Source of the DNA: RGUW01 sp040399325
Lineage (GTDB): Bacteria > Cyanobacteriota > Cyanobacteriia > PCC-6307 > Cyanobiaceae
Direction of reading: 5' to 3'
DNA length: 49,686 nucleotides
Assembly: GCA_040399325.1 (NCBI GenBank)
Contig: JBBASJ010000011.1
Span: 1-49,686 of the forward strand
Shown here: positions 31,678-39,996 of the stretch, one piece after another
Layout of the letters: every line of letters begins with the position of its first letter
How positions within the stretch are numbered: position 1 is the stretch's first letter
The notes under the pieces: model-generated
Databases searched by the model: none
The model's input: only the letters and a program-made list of their open reading frames with translations
Told to the model about the DNA's origin: nothing
Position numbers and translations under genes: made by a program

Positions 31678-32115
31678 TCAGTTGGGCCCCAGCCATTTCT
31701 GGCCATTGAGCCGTTGCACCAGGCGGGAGACCAGCAGGGCCAGGCTCATTTTCTTTTCGTCGATCAGAAACGACTCCAGCACCGTTGGTGAGCTGCCGGG
31801 CTCAGCCAGGCTCACGGTCTTGGCCGCGTTGATGTCGGCCGCGGTGAAACACAGCCAGAAGCGGCGCTCATCGCCGAAACCGCCCTTGACCATCCAGCAG
31901 GGGCTGCCGACCACGGGCATCGCACCCTGCTCGAAACTCAGATCGCAGGCCGGTCCACCGCTGCTGCTGATCTCCCGGGCCAGAGCCGGAATCAGCAGGT
32001 CGGGCACGAACCGCTCGAACGGCTGATCCTCTGGGGCCGGGGGTTTGACCTTGGCGGCAGGGCCTGGGGTGCTGGGTTCAGACGCTGATCCGCTCGCTGG
32101 TTCGCTCGCCGGCAC
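31678..32115 (-). CDS. DUF2996 family protein
   Basis: 145 residues from the GTG at 32115: a Pro/Ser/Ala N-terminus, then the family core with LSFEQGAMPVVGSPCWMVKGGFGDERRF, TVLESFLIDEKKM and the C-terminal RLVQRLNGQKWLGPN. DUF2996 occurs in cyanobacteria and plastids and its role is not known to me. The start is uncertain: a GTG at 32211 overlapping the upstream gene would add 32 non-conserved residues. It lies directly before acsF, which hints at a link to pigment or thylakoid work. Confidence 0.8.
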   Translation of the reverse strand: MPASEPASGSASEPSTPGPAAKVKPPAPEDQPFERFVPDLLIPALAREISSSGGPACDLSFEQGAMPVVGSPCWMVKGGFGDERRFWLCFTAADINAAKTVSLAEPGSSPTVLESFLIDEKKMSLALLVSRLVQRLNGQKWLGPN

Positions 32116-32194
32116 TGACCTGCAGGGCAACTGTCGCGACTCTAGGAGTGGTGCCCGCCGGCTGGTCAGGCCCCCTCTGGTCGGGGCACGCCCT

Positions 32195-32674
32195 TCAGCC
32201 CCAGGCCTCACTGGTGGGTTGGTCCCAGCCGTCGTCGTTGTCGGCGCTGGCAGTGGTGGTGGTCGGTCGGGGGGCGGTGCTGCTGCGGCGAATCACCCGG
32301 AAGGGCACCTCAACCGTTGGTGCCGGTTCGCCCGGAGCCCGGCTGGGCCCGGCGCCGGCTGCGCTGGGTTGCGGTCGCTGCGGCGCCCGCCGCGGCGGGG
32401 TGGCAGCGCGCTCTGTGGTTGCCGCCCCTGACGGTGCTGCGGCCGTCCAGGCTCCCCGGGCGCCCTGGCGCAGGGCGAGGGCTGTGGCTGCCGCGCTCAG
32501 GCCTGCACCACCGGCCGCCGCTGCGGCGATCCAGGCTCCCAGGGGCAGGGTGGGCGAGCTCCAGACCAACAGGCGCAGGCTCACCCCCGGACGTGGATTC
32601 GCCGCGGCCAGCAGCAGCACCGCCAGCAGGGGTGCCAGAACCGGGAGCAACATCAGCTGACGCAGCACCTTCAC
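32195..32674 (-). CDS. Small membrane protein with acidic C-terminus (unknown)
   Basis: 159 residues: two hydrophobic helices (about 5-25 and 44-68), an Ala/Pro/Arg-rich linker, then EVPFRVIRRS and an acidic tail with DNDDGWDQPTSEAWG. The two-helix hairpin plus 'DDW..P.SE.W' tail is a pattern I have seen in cyanobacterial conserved hypotheticals, without function. It lies 7 bases after ubiX and 79 bases before the chosen DUF2996 start, in the same run. Confidence 0.7.
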   Translation of the reverse strand: MKVLRQLMLLPVLAPLLAVLLLAAANPRPGVSLRLLVWSSPTLPLGAWIAAAAAGGAGLSAAATALALRQGARGAWTAAAPSGAATTERAATPPRRAPQRPQPSAAGAGPSRAPGEPAPTVEVPFRVIRRSSTAPRPTTTTASADNDDGWDQPTSEAWG

Positions 32675-32681
32675 GCTCGGC

Positions 32682-33299
32682 TCAGGGGCGACCCATCCAT
32701 CGGTTCAGCGGAGCCAGCTCCTCGCCCAGCACATCAAACAGGCGAACCACCAGAAAATCCACCATGTCCTCAATGGTTCGTGGTTGGTGGTACCAGGCCG
32801 GCACGGGCGGCGCAATCCGCGCGCCCGCTTCGGCCAGGGCGGTGAGATTGCGCAGATGCACGAGGTTCCAGGGGGTCTCGCGCGGGCAGATCACCAGGGG
32901 GCGAGCCTCCTTGAGGTGCACGTCGGCAGCCCGCTCCAGCAGATCGGTGGCCACGCCGGCGGCAATCCTGCCGACGCAGCCCATGCTTGCCGGCAGGATC
33001 ACCATGCCCCGGGTGCGGTAGCTGCCGCTGGCGATGCTCGCGGCCTGGTCGTTCCAGCGATGACAGCGCAGTTGTCCGGCGGTGCTGCCGGTACGGTCCC
33101 GCCAGAAGGCTTCCTGGGCTTCCGGTTCGCCGGGCAGCTGGATGCCGAGTTCGGCCTGCCAGACCGTGATCGCCCCGCGACTGGTGACCAGCTCCACCGA
33201 CTCGCCGGCATCCAGCAGGAGCTGGAGGGCCCGCTGTGCAAGGGGCTGGGCCGATGCCCCCGACACGGCCAGCACCAATGGAGGCCGCGATGTGCCCAT
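32682..33299 (-). CDS. ubiX: Flavin prenyltransferase UbiX
   Basis: UbiX joins dimethylallyl phosphate to FMN, giving prenyl-FMN for UbiD-type decarboxylases, which act in plastoquinone or ubiquinone-like ring synthesis. The 205-residue sequence has VSGASAQPLA (FMN loop), PASMGCVGRIAAGVATDLLERAADV, and PRETPWNLVHLRNLTALAEAG ... PPVPAWYH. Length is normal. The ATG is 2 bases after the RNB gene stop, so the two are co-translated. No ubiD is in the window. Confidence 0.95.
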   Translation of the reverse strand: MGTSRPPLVLAVSGASAQPLAQRALQLLLDAGESVELVTSRGAITVWQAELGIQLPGEPEAQEAFWRDRTGSTAGQLRCHRWNDQAASIASGSYRTRGMVILPASMGCVGRIAAGVATDLLERAADVHLKEARPLVICPRETPWNLVHLRNLTALAEAGARIAPPVPAWYHQPRTIEDMVDFLVVRLFDVLGEELAPLNRWMGRP

Positions 33300-33301
33300 G
33301 A

Positions 33302-35608
33302 TCAGTCGGCGTCCGCAGCGTCGATGCTGTCGCCGGCGTGGTCGCCATCGCTCGCTCTGCCATCGACCGACTCGATGTCGACTTCGCCTTCAGGCAGAAC
33401 CACGGCCAGATCGATCTGGTGCCGCAGCGGATCCACCTTCTCGATCACCACCTCGACACTGTCTCCGAGCATGTAGGTGCGGCGGTTCTTGCGCCCCACC
33501 AGGCGGTTCTGGCGCGAACGGTATTCGTACCAATCGTCTTTGAGTGAACTCACATGCACCAGGCCTTCCACCTGGGATGGGGGCACCTCCACAAAGAAGC
33601 CGTAGCTCTGCACGCCGCTGATGGTGCCGCTGAGGGTCTGGCCCACCAGTGGCTCGGCCTGGCGCGCCTGGGCCATGGCCACCAGATCGCTGCTGAAGTC
33701 CTGCAGTTGTCGGTGGCGCTGGTTCAGCCGTTCGCTCAGCCCATGGTTCAGATCCTCGCTGTAGGGCACGAGCACCCCTGCGGCGAGCAGCGGCCAGTCG
33801 ATCTGGCCATGGCAGCTGTCTGAAGCAAGATCCACGCTGGTCTTGTGGCGAATGCTGGGCCTGTCCTTGCCCTCCAGCAGCAGGGTCAGCAGCAGTTGCT
33901 GATTCCAGATGTCGGCGTAGTGCAGGGTCGGGTTGCACCACGGCGCCACGGCCGTTGCGGCGGCGGCCAGCGAGTGAAGACCCGGTTCATCTGACAGCTG
34001 AACCGGGTTCAGTGTGCCGCGCAGTTGTTGCTGCAGGGGGCGCTGCCGCTCGCTCTGGCTGAAGCACTGGGCGAGCTCGGTTGCGCTGGTGTCGCCCTCT
34101 TCACTCAGCTCAAGAGGAATCTCCAGGGCCAGGGCCGCTTTCACCACGTCATGCAGGTCGGCGGCGCTCGGCGCCGGGTTGACAGCGAAGATCGCCGGCA
34201 GTTCAAGGGCACTCAGATGCTGGCCAAGGGCGCGCTCGGCCAGCACAACGGCTTCCCGCAGGATCGCGTGGGGGTGGTGGGGCGGCAGTGTCACCATCCA
34301 GCCGTCGCGGCTGGCATCGGGGGCGGGGGTGCGCAGATCGCCGAGCCGGTCGATCGCCGGCAGGGGCAGATCGAGATCAATGGATCCCGCCTCCAGGCGT
34401 TGCTCCCGCAGCCGGGTGCTCACGGCGATCAGCTGCTCGAGCAACGGGAGATGGTCCTTGAGCGGTTTGAGAGGGGCGGCCAGGGTCCGGCTTTTGGGTT
34501 TGCGCTCGGCCAGGGCATCCAGGGCTGCCGCGCTGGCGGCGGCATCGACCCTGATCAGGCTGCGGTGAAAGCGGAAGTGGAGCAGCTGGCCGTTGCTGTC
34601 GAGTTCGAGGGCCACCGACAGTGCTTCCTGGCTGTCGCCCGGCTTGAAGCCACAGGCCTTGCTGAGGGCCGCACTGAGCAGCGGCTGCCACTGGCCCCCC
34701 AGGCAGAGGGCTTCAGCCTGCTCCCGCAGCCATTGGTCGGTGCTGCTGCCGGGTGCCACCCGCTCGGCCACGCTGGGGGCATGCAGCCACAGGCGCTGTC
34801 CCTGCTCGAGGGGCTCCAGTGAGAGCGCAGCCAGGGGTGGGGCTTCCTTGCCCTGCCAGGCTTCAAGCAGCAGGGTGGGCAGACCGGTCAGATCGGTCCT
34901 GTTGTCGCTGCCCGGCGCCTTGGGGGTGACCCGTGGCGCCGCGCCGCGGTCCTGCAGCCGATGCTTGGTCAGCAGCAGATCGAGGTCTGCGGCTTCACCG
35001 CCGTTGATCGGCAGGCTGCGGGTCACATGGCCAAAGGCCGGCCTCTGGGCCACCGGAAAGCGATCGACGACCACTTCAACAACGCTGTCGCCCTTGTCGT
35101 TGCAGTGCTTGCTGTCGTCGCTGGGCAGTTCGATGCTGGTCAGCAGGCGGTCATCGAGCGGTTGGGCGATGAGCCGCTCACCCTGCTGGTCCAGCTGTGC
35201 CAGCAGGCTTGTGGTCGTGCGCGTGAGGATGCACTGCACGCCGCCCTCGGGTGAACGACGCCGTCCGCCTTCGCGGGTGATCCGCACCAGCACCCGGTCG
35301 CCGTTCCAGGCGTGGTTGAGCTGGTGATCACGGATGTAGACGTCTTCGCCGCCGTCTTCGCGCAGGGCAAAACAGAAGCCTTTGCTGGAGCAGCGCAACC
35401 GGGCGGGAATCAGGCTGTCGTTGCTCAGCCGTTGCACCCCAGCGTCGTTCAGCTCGATCAGGCCGAGCCGACCCATGGCTTCGAGGCCGATGCGCAGGTG
35501 TTCCTTGTCACCCTTGAGGCTCAGCCCCAGGGCTTTTTCGAGCTTGGCAACGGGCAGGGGCTCGGCGGCGGGAAGCTGGTCGAGCAGGTCGGCGACCGTG
35601 AACTTCAT
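33302..35608 (-). CDS. Zam-like RNB-family protein with a degenerate active site
   Basis: 768 residues: N-terminal winged-helix-like part, cold-shock domains (RLRCSSKGFCFALREDGGED...), an RNB domain (about 235-580), a C-terminal S1 domain (about 655-740, GTISGVQSYGFFVEVP) and an acidic tail. In RNase II/R the block R-D-L-T-x-L-P leads into the catalytic D-x6-D-x-D-D series. Here RTDLTGLP (237-244) is followed by a stretch with no Asp at all (245-262), and the TSPIRRY block is NPTLHYADIW (559-568). It may bind RNA without cutting it. Zam, the cyanobacterial RNB protein named for acetazolamide resistance, is the nearest family I know. Confidence 0.87.
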   Translation of the reverse strand: MKFTVADLLDQLPAAEPLPVAKLEKALGLSLKGDKEHLRIGLEAMGRLGLIELNDAGVQRLSNDSLIPARLRCSSKGFCFALREDGGEDVYIRDHQLNHAWNGDRVLVRITREGGRRRSPEGGVQCILTRTTTSLLAQLDQQGERLIAQPLDDRLLTSIELPSDDSKHCNDKGDSVVEVVVDRFPVAQRPAFGHVTRSLPINGGEAADLDLLLTKHRLQDRGAAPRVTPKAPGSDNRTDLTGLPTLLLEAWQGKEAPPLAALSLEPLEQGQRLWLHAPSVAERVAPGSSTDQWLREQAEALCLGGQWQPLLSAALSKACGFKPGDSQEALSVALELDSNGQLLHFRFHRSLIRVDAAASAAALDALAERKPKSRTLAAPLKPLKDHLPLLEQLIAVSTRLREQRLEAGSIDLDLPLPAIDRLGDLRTPAPDASRDGWMVTLPPHHPHAILREAVVLAERALGQHLSALELPAIFAVNPAPSAADLHDVVKAALALEIPLELSEEGDTSATELAQCFSQSERQRPLQQQLRGTLNPVQLSDEPGLHSLAAAATAVAPWCNPTLHYADIWNQQLLLTLLLEGKDRPSIRHKTSVDLASDSCHGQIDWPLLAAGVLVPYSEDLNHGLSERLNQRHRQLQDFSSDLVAMAQARQAEPLVGQTLSGTISGVQSYGFFVEVPPSQVEGLVHVSSLKDDWYEYRSRQNRLVGRKNRRTYMLGDSVEVVIEKVDPLRHQIDLAVVLPEGEVDIESVDGRASDGDHAGDSIDAADAD

Positions 35609-35818
35609 GGTTGGGGCGGGCGAACGGCAGCAGGACGGGCACAGCTGGCGGCGGTCTGGAATCCCACGGCACGGTCCCTGCAAGAACGGGGGTGTCGCGC
35701 GGAAGTCCGGCTGCGATGGCTGGGCAGGAACGCTCAGGGCTCGAAGCGATGCCCTAGGACCCTGCGACTCCCGGAGGGAATGCTTCAATCCTACCGAGCC
35801 GTTCGGTTGTGGCAGGGC
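35609..35818. other. Largest intergenic region (210 bases), probable promoter of the nine-gene run
   Basis: No coding frame or RNA gene is recognisable. It holds a short dyad ACCGA-(5)-TCGGT near 35794-35808, which may end the UPF0016 transcript. Somewhere within it must lie the promoter of the run that begins with the RNB gene, but I see no confident -10 or -35. Confidence 0.5.
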
Positions 35819-36121
35819 TCACTCTGGGGGCGTCCCGGCGTTGGCGAGGCTGCGGATGATCAGCTGCATGCCGATCAGCAGAAACCCCACGGCGGCGGCC
35901 AGTTGCAGCAGGTTGGTGGGAATCAGGCTCGACAGGGATCCGCCCGCCGCCGCCCCCACCAGGCTGGCCAGCACCAGGGCCGTGGCGCTGCCGGCAAACA
36001 CCGCGCCAGGACGGCTGCTGGTGCCGCTGATAGTGACGATCGCCAGCTGGGTCTTGTCGCCCAGTTCAGCCAGAAACACCGTCGCAAAGGTGGAGGCCAG
36101 CAGGCCGAGAGGAAGCGCCAT
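35819..36121 (-). CDS. Half-size UPF0016/GDT1 cation transporter subunit A
   Basis: A 100-residue membrane protein with three hydrophobic helices and the family signature FLAELGDKTQLA in the first. UPF0016 proteins (yeast Gdt1, TMEM165, cyanobacterial Mnx, plastid PAM71) move Mn2+ or Ca2+. Full-size members contain two such motifs. Here each half is a separate gene, so a heterodimer with the next protein is likely. I chose ATG 36121 (MALPLGLLA), 5 bases after the partner gene. Confidence 0.9.
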   Translation of the reverse strand: MALPLGLLASTFATVFLAELGDKTQLAIVTISGTSSRPGAVFAGSATALVLASLVGAAAGGSLSSLIPTNLLQLAAAVGFLLIGMQLIIRSLANAGTPPE

Positions 36122-36126
36122 GGGTC

Positions 36127-36483
36127 TCAGCTGAAGTTGGGCAAGGTCAGGATGGCCTGCCGACCCAGCCACAGGCCGAGCACCACCATCAGGATTCCGG
36201 CAAGGCGCTCCAGCAGTTCTGGAGCCAGCAGCCGGGCCAGCCAGCGGCCGAGCACCACCCCCACCAGCGACGAACAGATCAGGGCCAGGGAGGCGCCGGC
36301 AAACACCACCAGGGGCTGGCCCGACTGGGCCGACAGCAGCAGGGCGGCCAGCTGGGTTTTGTCGCCGAGTTCGGCCAGAAACACCGTGGTGGCTGTCGTC
36401 ACGAACACCGCTCCCCAGCCGGCTGCCGCCGCGCTGACCTCGCCCGCGTTGTCGGTGTTCACGGACTCCTGCTGGTCGCTCAT
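36127..36483 (-). CDS. Half-size UPF0016/GDT1 cation transporter subunit B
   Basis: 118 residues with a polar 20-residue N-terminus, three hydrophobic helices and the signature FLAELGDKTQLAALLL. It is followed 5 bases later by the second half-size gene. The pair together resemble one complete Mnx/GDT1 transporter, for which manganese handling for photosystem II is the known role in cyanobacteria. The start overlaps the upstream YkgJ-like gene by 4 bases. Confidence 0.9.
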   Translation of the reverse strand: MSDQQESVNTDNAGEVSAAAAGWGAVFVTTATTVFLAELGDKTQLAALLLSAQSGQPLVVFAGASLALICSSLVGVVLGRWLARLLAPELLERLAGILMVVLGLWLGRQAILTLPNFS

Positions 36484-36863
36484 CGCCGCCGTCCGTTGGC
36501 CCGCAGAAATCGCTTCATCACCTTGCCACGGCCGCCGTATTCGCTGCGGATCTGCTGCGTGCAGCAGTCGATGGCGAAGGCCTCACCCGCTGCGCTGCCC
36601 AGGCCGTCGGGGGCAAACAGGTTGACCAGGTTGCTCACCTGGCAGAAATCGGGGCGGTCGCTGTAGATGCGGCAGCGACGACTGCCGGTGTCGAAATGGC
36701 GGCACCAGCCGTCATCGCCAACCAGGGCAAGGTAGGTCTGCCGCTGCTCGGGGCTGAGGGCATCCAGGGCCTCCTGACGCAGGGCCGGATCCAGCCGGCA
36801 GCAGGCTCCGCAGCCCGTGATGCACTGCCACTGGGGTGTTGAGCCCGACCCTGGGGGCGCCAT
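36480..36863 (-). CDS. YkgJ-family cysteine-cluster protein
   Basis: 127 residues with the CxxCxxCC cluster CITGCGACC near the start and further cysteines in GDDGWCRHF, RRCRIYSDRPDFCQVS and IDCCTQQI. YkgJ proteins are predicted zinc or iron-sulfur chelating proteins of unknown role. The last 4 bases overlap the half-transporter gene, which suggests a shared metal-related operon. I chose ATG 36863 (MAPPGSG). Confidence 0.88.
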   Translation of the reverse strand: MAPPGSGSTPQWQCITGCGACCRLDPALRQEALDALSPEQRQTYLALVGDDGWCRHFDTGSRRCRIYSDRPDFCQVSNLVNLFAPDGLGSAAGEAFAIDCCTQQIRSEYGGRGKVMKRFLRANGRRR

Positions 36864-36942
36864 GCAGCTGGTGCGCTGATCCACACCAGCATGACAAGCC
36901 GTCACAGCCGCACAGCGAGATGCAGGGCCGGCCCATCGGGGC

Positions 36943-36949
36943 TTTTAAT
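36943..36949 (+). promoter_or_regulatory. Possible -10 region for psb30
   Basis: TTTTAAT in the 158-base divergent gap, about 72 bases before the psb30 ATG. It is the most AT-rich patch of the gap. Weak evidence without a -35. Confidence 0.3.
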
Positions 36950-37021
36950 CTGATGGCGCAGCCGGACCTGCTGCAGGCCGCTGATTCCCGATCCCGCCCC
37001 GAGCCCCCCGCCCCGAGCCCG

Positions 37022-37123
37022 ATGGATTTCCACCTGATCGCCAACTTCGCTGCTCTGGCCCTGATCACCCTGGCCGGGCCCGCCGTGATCTTCATTCTTT
37101 TCTACCGCCGCGGCGCTCTCTGA
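37022..37123 (+). CDS. psb30: Photosystem II protein Psb30 (Ycf12)
   Basis: A 33-residue single-span membrane protein, MDFHLIANFAALALITLAGP..., with the family core LAGPAVIFILFY and a basic C-terminus RRGAL. Psb30 is a low-molecular-mass subunit at the edge of photosystem II near PsbJ and cytochrome b559. It is easily missed because a longer frame runs through it from 36836. It is monocistronic here: recJ converges 30 bases downstream. Confidence 0.93.
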   Translation: MDFHLIANFAALALITLAGPAVIFILFYRRGAL

Positions 37124-37153
37124 GCCTGCCCTTCTGAACCCTGGATGGGGATC

Positions 37154-39157
37154 TCAGGCGGCAAGTCCGAGTGCCACAGCCGCCTCATCCAAGAGGCGTT
37201 GCACGTAAGGATGGGTGAGGGGTCCGACTTCTTCGCCGCCGACCCCAGGTTTCTGCCCATGGCCCGCTGTGCCGTCGCCACGGGAACCGGCCAGCCCGGC
37301 CAGCCGCTCGGCAAGCGGTTGGCGCAGTTCGTCTCCGGCGGCATTGCGGACCACCAGATCGTCGCCGTCCTGCTGACACCAGTAGGTGCGCTGGTTTCGC
37401 TGCAGCACCACCACAGCCCTGTCGCTCTGGCTGGCTCTGAGACCCACCAGCTCGAGCTGCAGACGCTCCTGGCCCTGCCATTGGTCCTGGACCAGGCGGT
37501 AGGCGACATCGACATGGTCGGGCAGCTCGGCTGAGCCCTGCCAGCGCCAGCCCATGGCTCTGATGCGGGCGGGGCCCTGGCTCAGTTCAAGCTGCAGATG
37601 TCCGCCCCGCAGCAGCGTGCTGCGCTGCACCCGACAGGCGCGGCTCCAGAACACCGGGGCCGCCTGGCCGATGCCGAACGGGCCGAGACGCTGGTGCTGC
37701 TGCCAGAAGCCGCGGTCGATGCTGCTGAGTGCCAGCAGGGCCTCAGGCTCCACCGGTAAACCCGGACCATGCTGCTGTTGCCAGGTGGCGGCCAGCCCGT
37801 TGAGGTCGTGATGCAGGGCAGCCAGCGCTTCGGCCCGCACGCTGAAGCCACCGGCCGCAGGGTGGCCGCCGAACCGCTCGAGGTGGTGCGAACAGGCCTG
37901 CAGCGCCGCATCGACGGCAAAGCCCTTGGGCGCACGCACCGAGGCCCTGAGACGACCGTCACCTTCGCCCGCCAGCAGGGCGGCAGGCTGGCCGAAGCGC
38001 TCGACCAGACGGGCGGCCACGATGCCGATCACGCCGTGATGCCAGTGGTTCTGGGCAATCAGCAGAAACGCACTGCGCCGATCGCCATCGGCCTCGAGCA
38101 GGGCCAGCGCTTCGGCTTCGATCGCGTCGCAGAGTTCGCGCCGCTGGCGGTTGAGGGCTTCGCACTGCCTGGCCAGCTCCAGCGCCCGAGCCCTGTCGTC
38201 GGTGGTGAGCAGTTCCACCACCAGGTCCGGATCCCCCAGCCGTCCGACCGCATTGATGCGTGGCGCCAGCTTGAAGCTCACGGCCTGGGCATCGAGCGCC
38301 TGCTCGTCAAGACCCGCCAGCTGCATCAGGGCCTGCAGGCCTGGTAGGGGGCTGGCGGCCAAGCGGGGCAGTCCGTCCTGCAGCCAGCGGCGGTTCACAC
38401 CCTGCAGCGGGGCCATGTCGGCGATGGTGCCGATGCAGAAGAGATTGAGCGCGATGTCCAGCCCCTCGTCATCACCCAGGGTTTCGCAGAGGGCGGCCGC
38501 CAGCACGTAGGCCAGCCCGACGCCGGCCAACCCCCGGTAGGGGGAGTCGCGCGGCGTCACGGCCGGGTGCAGCAGCGCCAGATGGGGCGGCAGCGTGGTG
38601 GGCAGGGTGTGGTGGTCCGTGAGGATCACCTCCAGCTGCAGATCGCGGGCCCTCTCCAGGGCAGCGGCAGCGCTGACACCGTTGTCGACCGTGATCAGCA
38701 GGGTGATCGAGCGGGCGGCGAGCTCCTCCACCATCGCGGTATTGAGTCCGTAGCCATCGTTCATGCGGCTGGGGATCGCCGCCACGGGGCGGGCTCCAAG
38801 CCGTTGCAGCACACCAACCAGCAGGGCGGTGCTGGTCATGCCATCGGCGTCATAGTCGCCACAGATCGCGACCGCCTCCTGCCCGCTGCAGGCCTGCCGC
38901 AGCCGCTGCACCGCCTTGCCCAGATCGGCGAAATGGTCGCTGGCCGGCGGCGGCGGCTGCGGCCGCAGCAAGGCCTCGATCGCTGCAGCGCTGGTGCATC
39001 CACGGCGCAGCAGCACCGCCACCAGCTCGGGCGCCAGCCTGGCGCGGCCGGCCAGTTGATCCAGGGAGGCTCTCTGGTGCGGCGTCAGGGGTTCAGGCAG
39101 TTGCCAGCGTTGCTCGTCGATCGGGGGCAGCAACGGGCACAGGCAACACCGTTCCAT
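37154..39157 (-). CDS. recJ: Single-stranded-DNA-specific 5'-3' exonuclease RecJ
   Basis: RecJ degrades single-stranded DNA in RecF-pathway recombination, mismatch and base-excision repair. The 667-residue sequence has the DHH phosphoesterase motifs ICGDYDADGMTST, TVDNGVS, LTDHHTLP, and the DHHA1 motif GGHPAAGGF, followed by an OB-type domain. Length is typical for a cyanobacterial RecJ. I chose ATG 39157 (MERCCLCP). It is divergent from the CbbY-like gene, 71 bases away. Confidence 0.95.
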   Translation of the reverse strand: MERCCLCPLLPPIDEQRWQLPEPLTPHQRASLDQLAGRARLAPELVAVLLRRGCTSAAAIEALLRPQPPPPASDHFADLGKAVQRLRQACSGQEAVAICGDYDADGMTSTALLVGVLQRLGARPVAAIPSRMNDGYGLNTAMVEELAARSITLLITVDNGVSAAAALERARDLQLEVILTDHHTLPTTLPPHLALLHPAVTPRDSPYRGLAGVGLAYVLAAALCETLGDDEGLDIALNLFCIGTIADMAPLQGVNRRWLQDGLPRLAASPLPGLQALMQLAGLDEQALDAQAVSFKLAPRINAVGRLGDPDLVVELLTTDDRARALELARQCEALNRQRRELCDAIEAEALALLEADGDRRSAFLLIAQNHWHHGVIGIVAARLVERFGQPAALLAGEGDGRLRASVRAPKGFAVDAALQACSHHLERFGGHPAAGGFSVRAEALAALHHDLNGLAATWQQQHGPGLPVEPEALLALSSIDRGFWQQHQRLGPFGIGQAAPVFWSRACRVQRSTLLRGGHLQLELSQGPARIRAMGWRWQGSAELPDHVDVAYRLVQDQWQGQERLQLELVGLRASQSDRAVVVLQRNQRTYWCQQDGDDLVVRNAAGDELRQPLAERLAGLAGSRGDGTAGHGQKPGVGGEEVGPLTHPYVQRLLDEAAVALGLAA

Positions 39158-39228
39158 TGTGGGGGCTGTCGCCGATTGGTCCAGGTGCGCTTCCCCATGG
39201 GACGCTTGGACCAGCAACGGGGGTCGCT

Positions 39229-39987
39229 GTGGCCACGCTTCGGGCGCTGCTCTGGGATGTTGACGGCACCCTCGCCGAGACCGAGCGTGACGGTCACCGG
39301 CCGGCGTTCAACCGCGCGTTTGCGGAGGCCGGGCTGCCGGTGCACTGGGATCCCCAGCTTTACGGCCGCTGGCTGGCCATCAGCGGGGGTCGCGAACGCA
39401 TCGCAGCCCAGCTGCGCGAGCTGGAGGGTGGTGCCCCCCAGCCGCAACGGGTTGAAGCCCTGCAGGCTGCCAAGCAGGGGCATTACCGCAACCTGATGAA
39501 ACAGGGCTGTGTGCAGTTGCGCCCCGGTGTTGTCGAGCTGCTGCGCGAGGCCCATCAGGCCGGCCTCAGCCAGGTGATCGTGACCACCAGCTCGCGTGCC
39601 GCCATCAGCGCCCTGATGGACCATCTTCTGGGGCCCTTGCAGCAGGTGTTCCGTTTCTGGGTCTGTGGTGACGACGTGGGCCGCAAGAAACCCCACCCCG
39701 AGGCCTATGCGCTGGCGATGCAGCGGCTGCTGGCAGACGGCCTGGTGGCTGATCCGGCCGAGCTGCTGGTGATCGAGGATTCCGACAACGGCCTGCGGGC
39801 GGCCCGGGCCGCAGGGCTGGCCTGTGTGGTCACCTGCAGCCAGTACAGCTCCCTGGAGTCCTTGGCCGACCGGGGCATGGCCGCTGCGGTGGTCAGTCAA
39901 CTGGGCACCCCGGCCCGGGTGCTGCATGGTCCGGGTTGCCAGGACGGGCAGATCACGCTCTCCTATCTGCAGTCCCTGGTGCACTGA
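39229..39987 (+). CDS. CbbY-like HAD-family sugar phosphatase
   Basis: 252 residues with HAD motif I LLWDVDGTLAETE, motif II TTSS, motif III with KKPHPEAY, and motif IV IEDSDNGLRAA. The DVDGTLAETERDGHRPAFN block matches CbbY, which hydrolyses xylulose-1,5-bisphosphate, a misfire product that inhibits Rubisco. Phosphoglycolate phosphatase or another sugar phosphatase is a possible alternative. The start is the GTG at 39229 with GGGGG about 7 bases upstream. It heads a three-gene run ending with glycerate kinase. Confidence 0.88.
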   Translation: MATLRALLWDVDGTLAETERDGHRPAFNRAFAEAGLPVHWDPQLYGRWLAISGGRERIAAQLRELEGGAPQPQRVEALQAAKQGHYRNLMKQGCVQLRPGVVELLREAHQAGLSQVIVTTSSRAAISALMDHLLGPLQQVFRFWVCGDDVGRKKPHPEAYALAMQRLLADGLVADPAELLVIEDSDNGLRAARAAGLACVVTCSQYSSLESLADRGMAAAVVSQLGTPARVLHGPGCQDGQITLSYLQSLVH

Positions 39988-39996
39988 GCCGCTCGG

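Noticed and set aside
33302..35608. Loss of catalytic Asp in the RNB protein as a frameshift or sequencing error
   Set aside because: The frame is continuous from the cold-shock domains to the S1 domain, and residues on both sides of the degenerate block match the family, so a local frameshift would not explain it.
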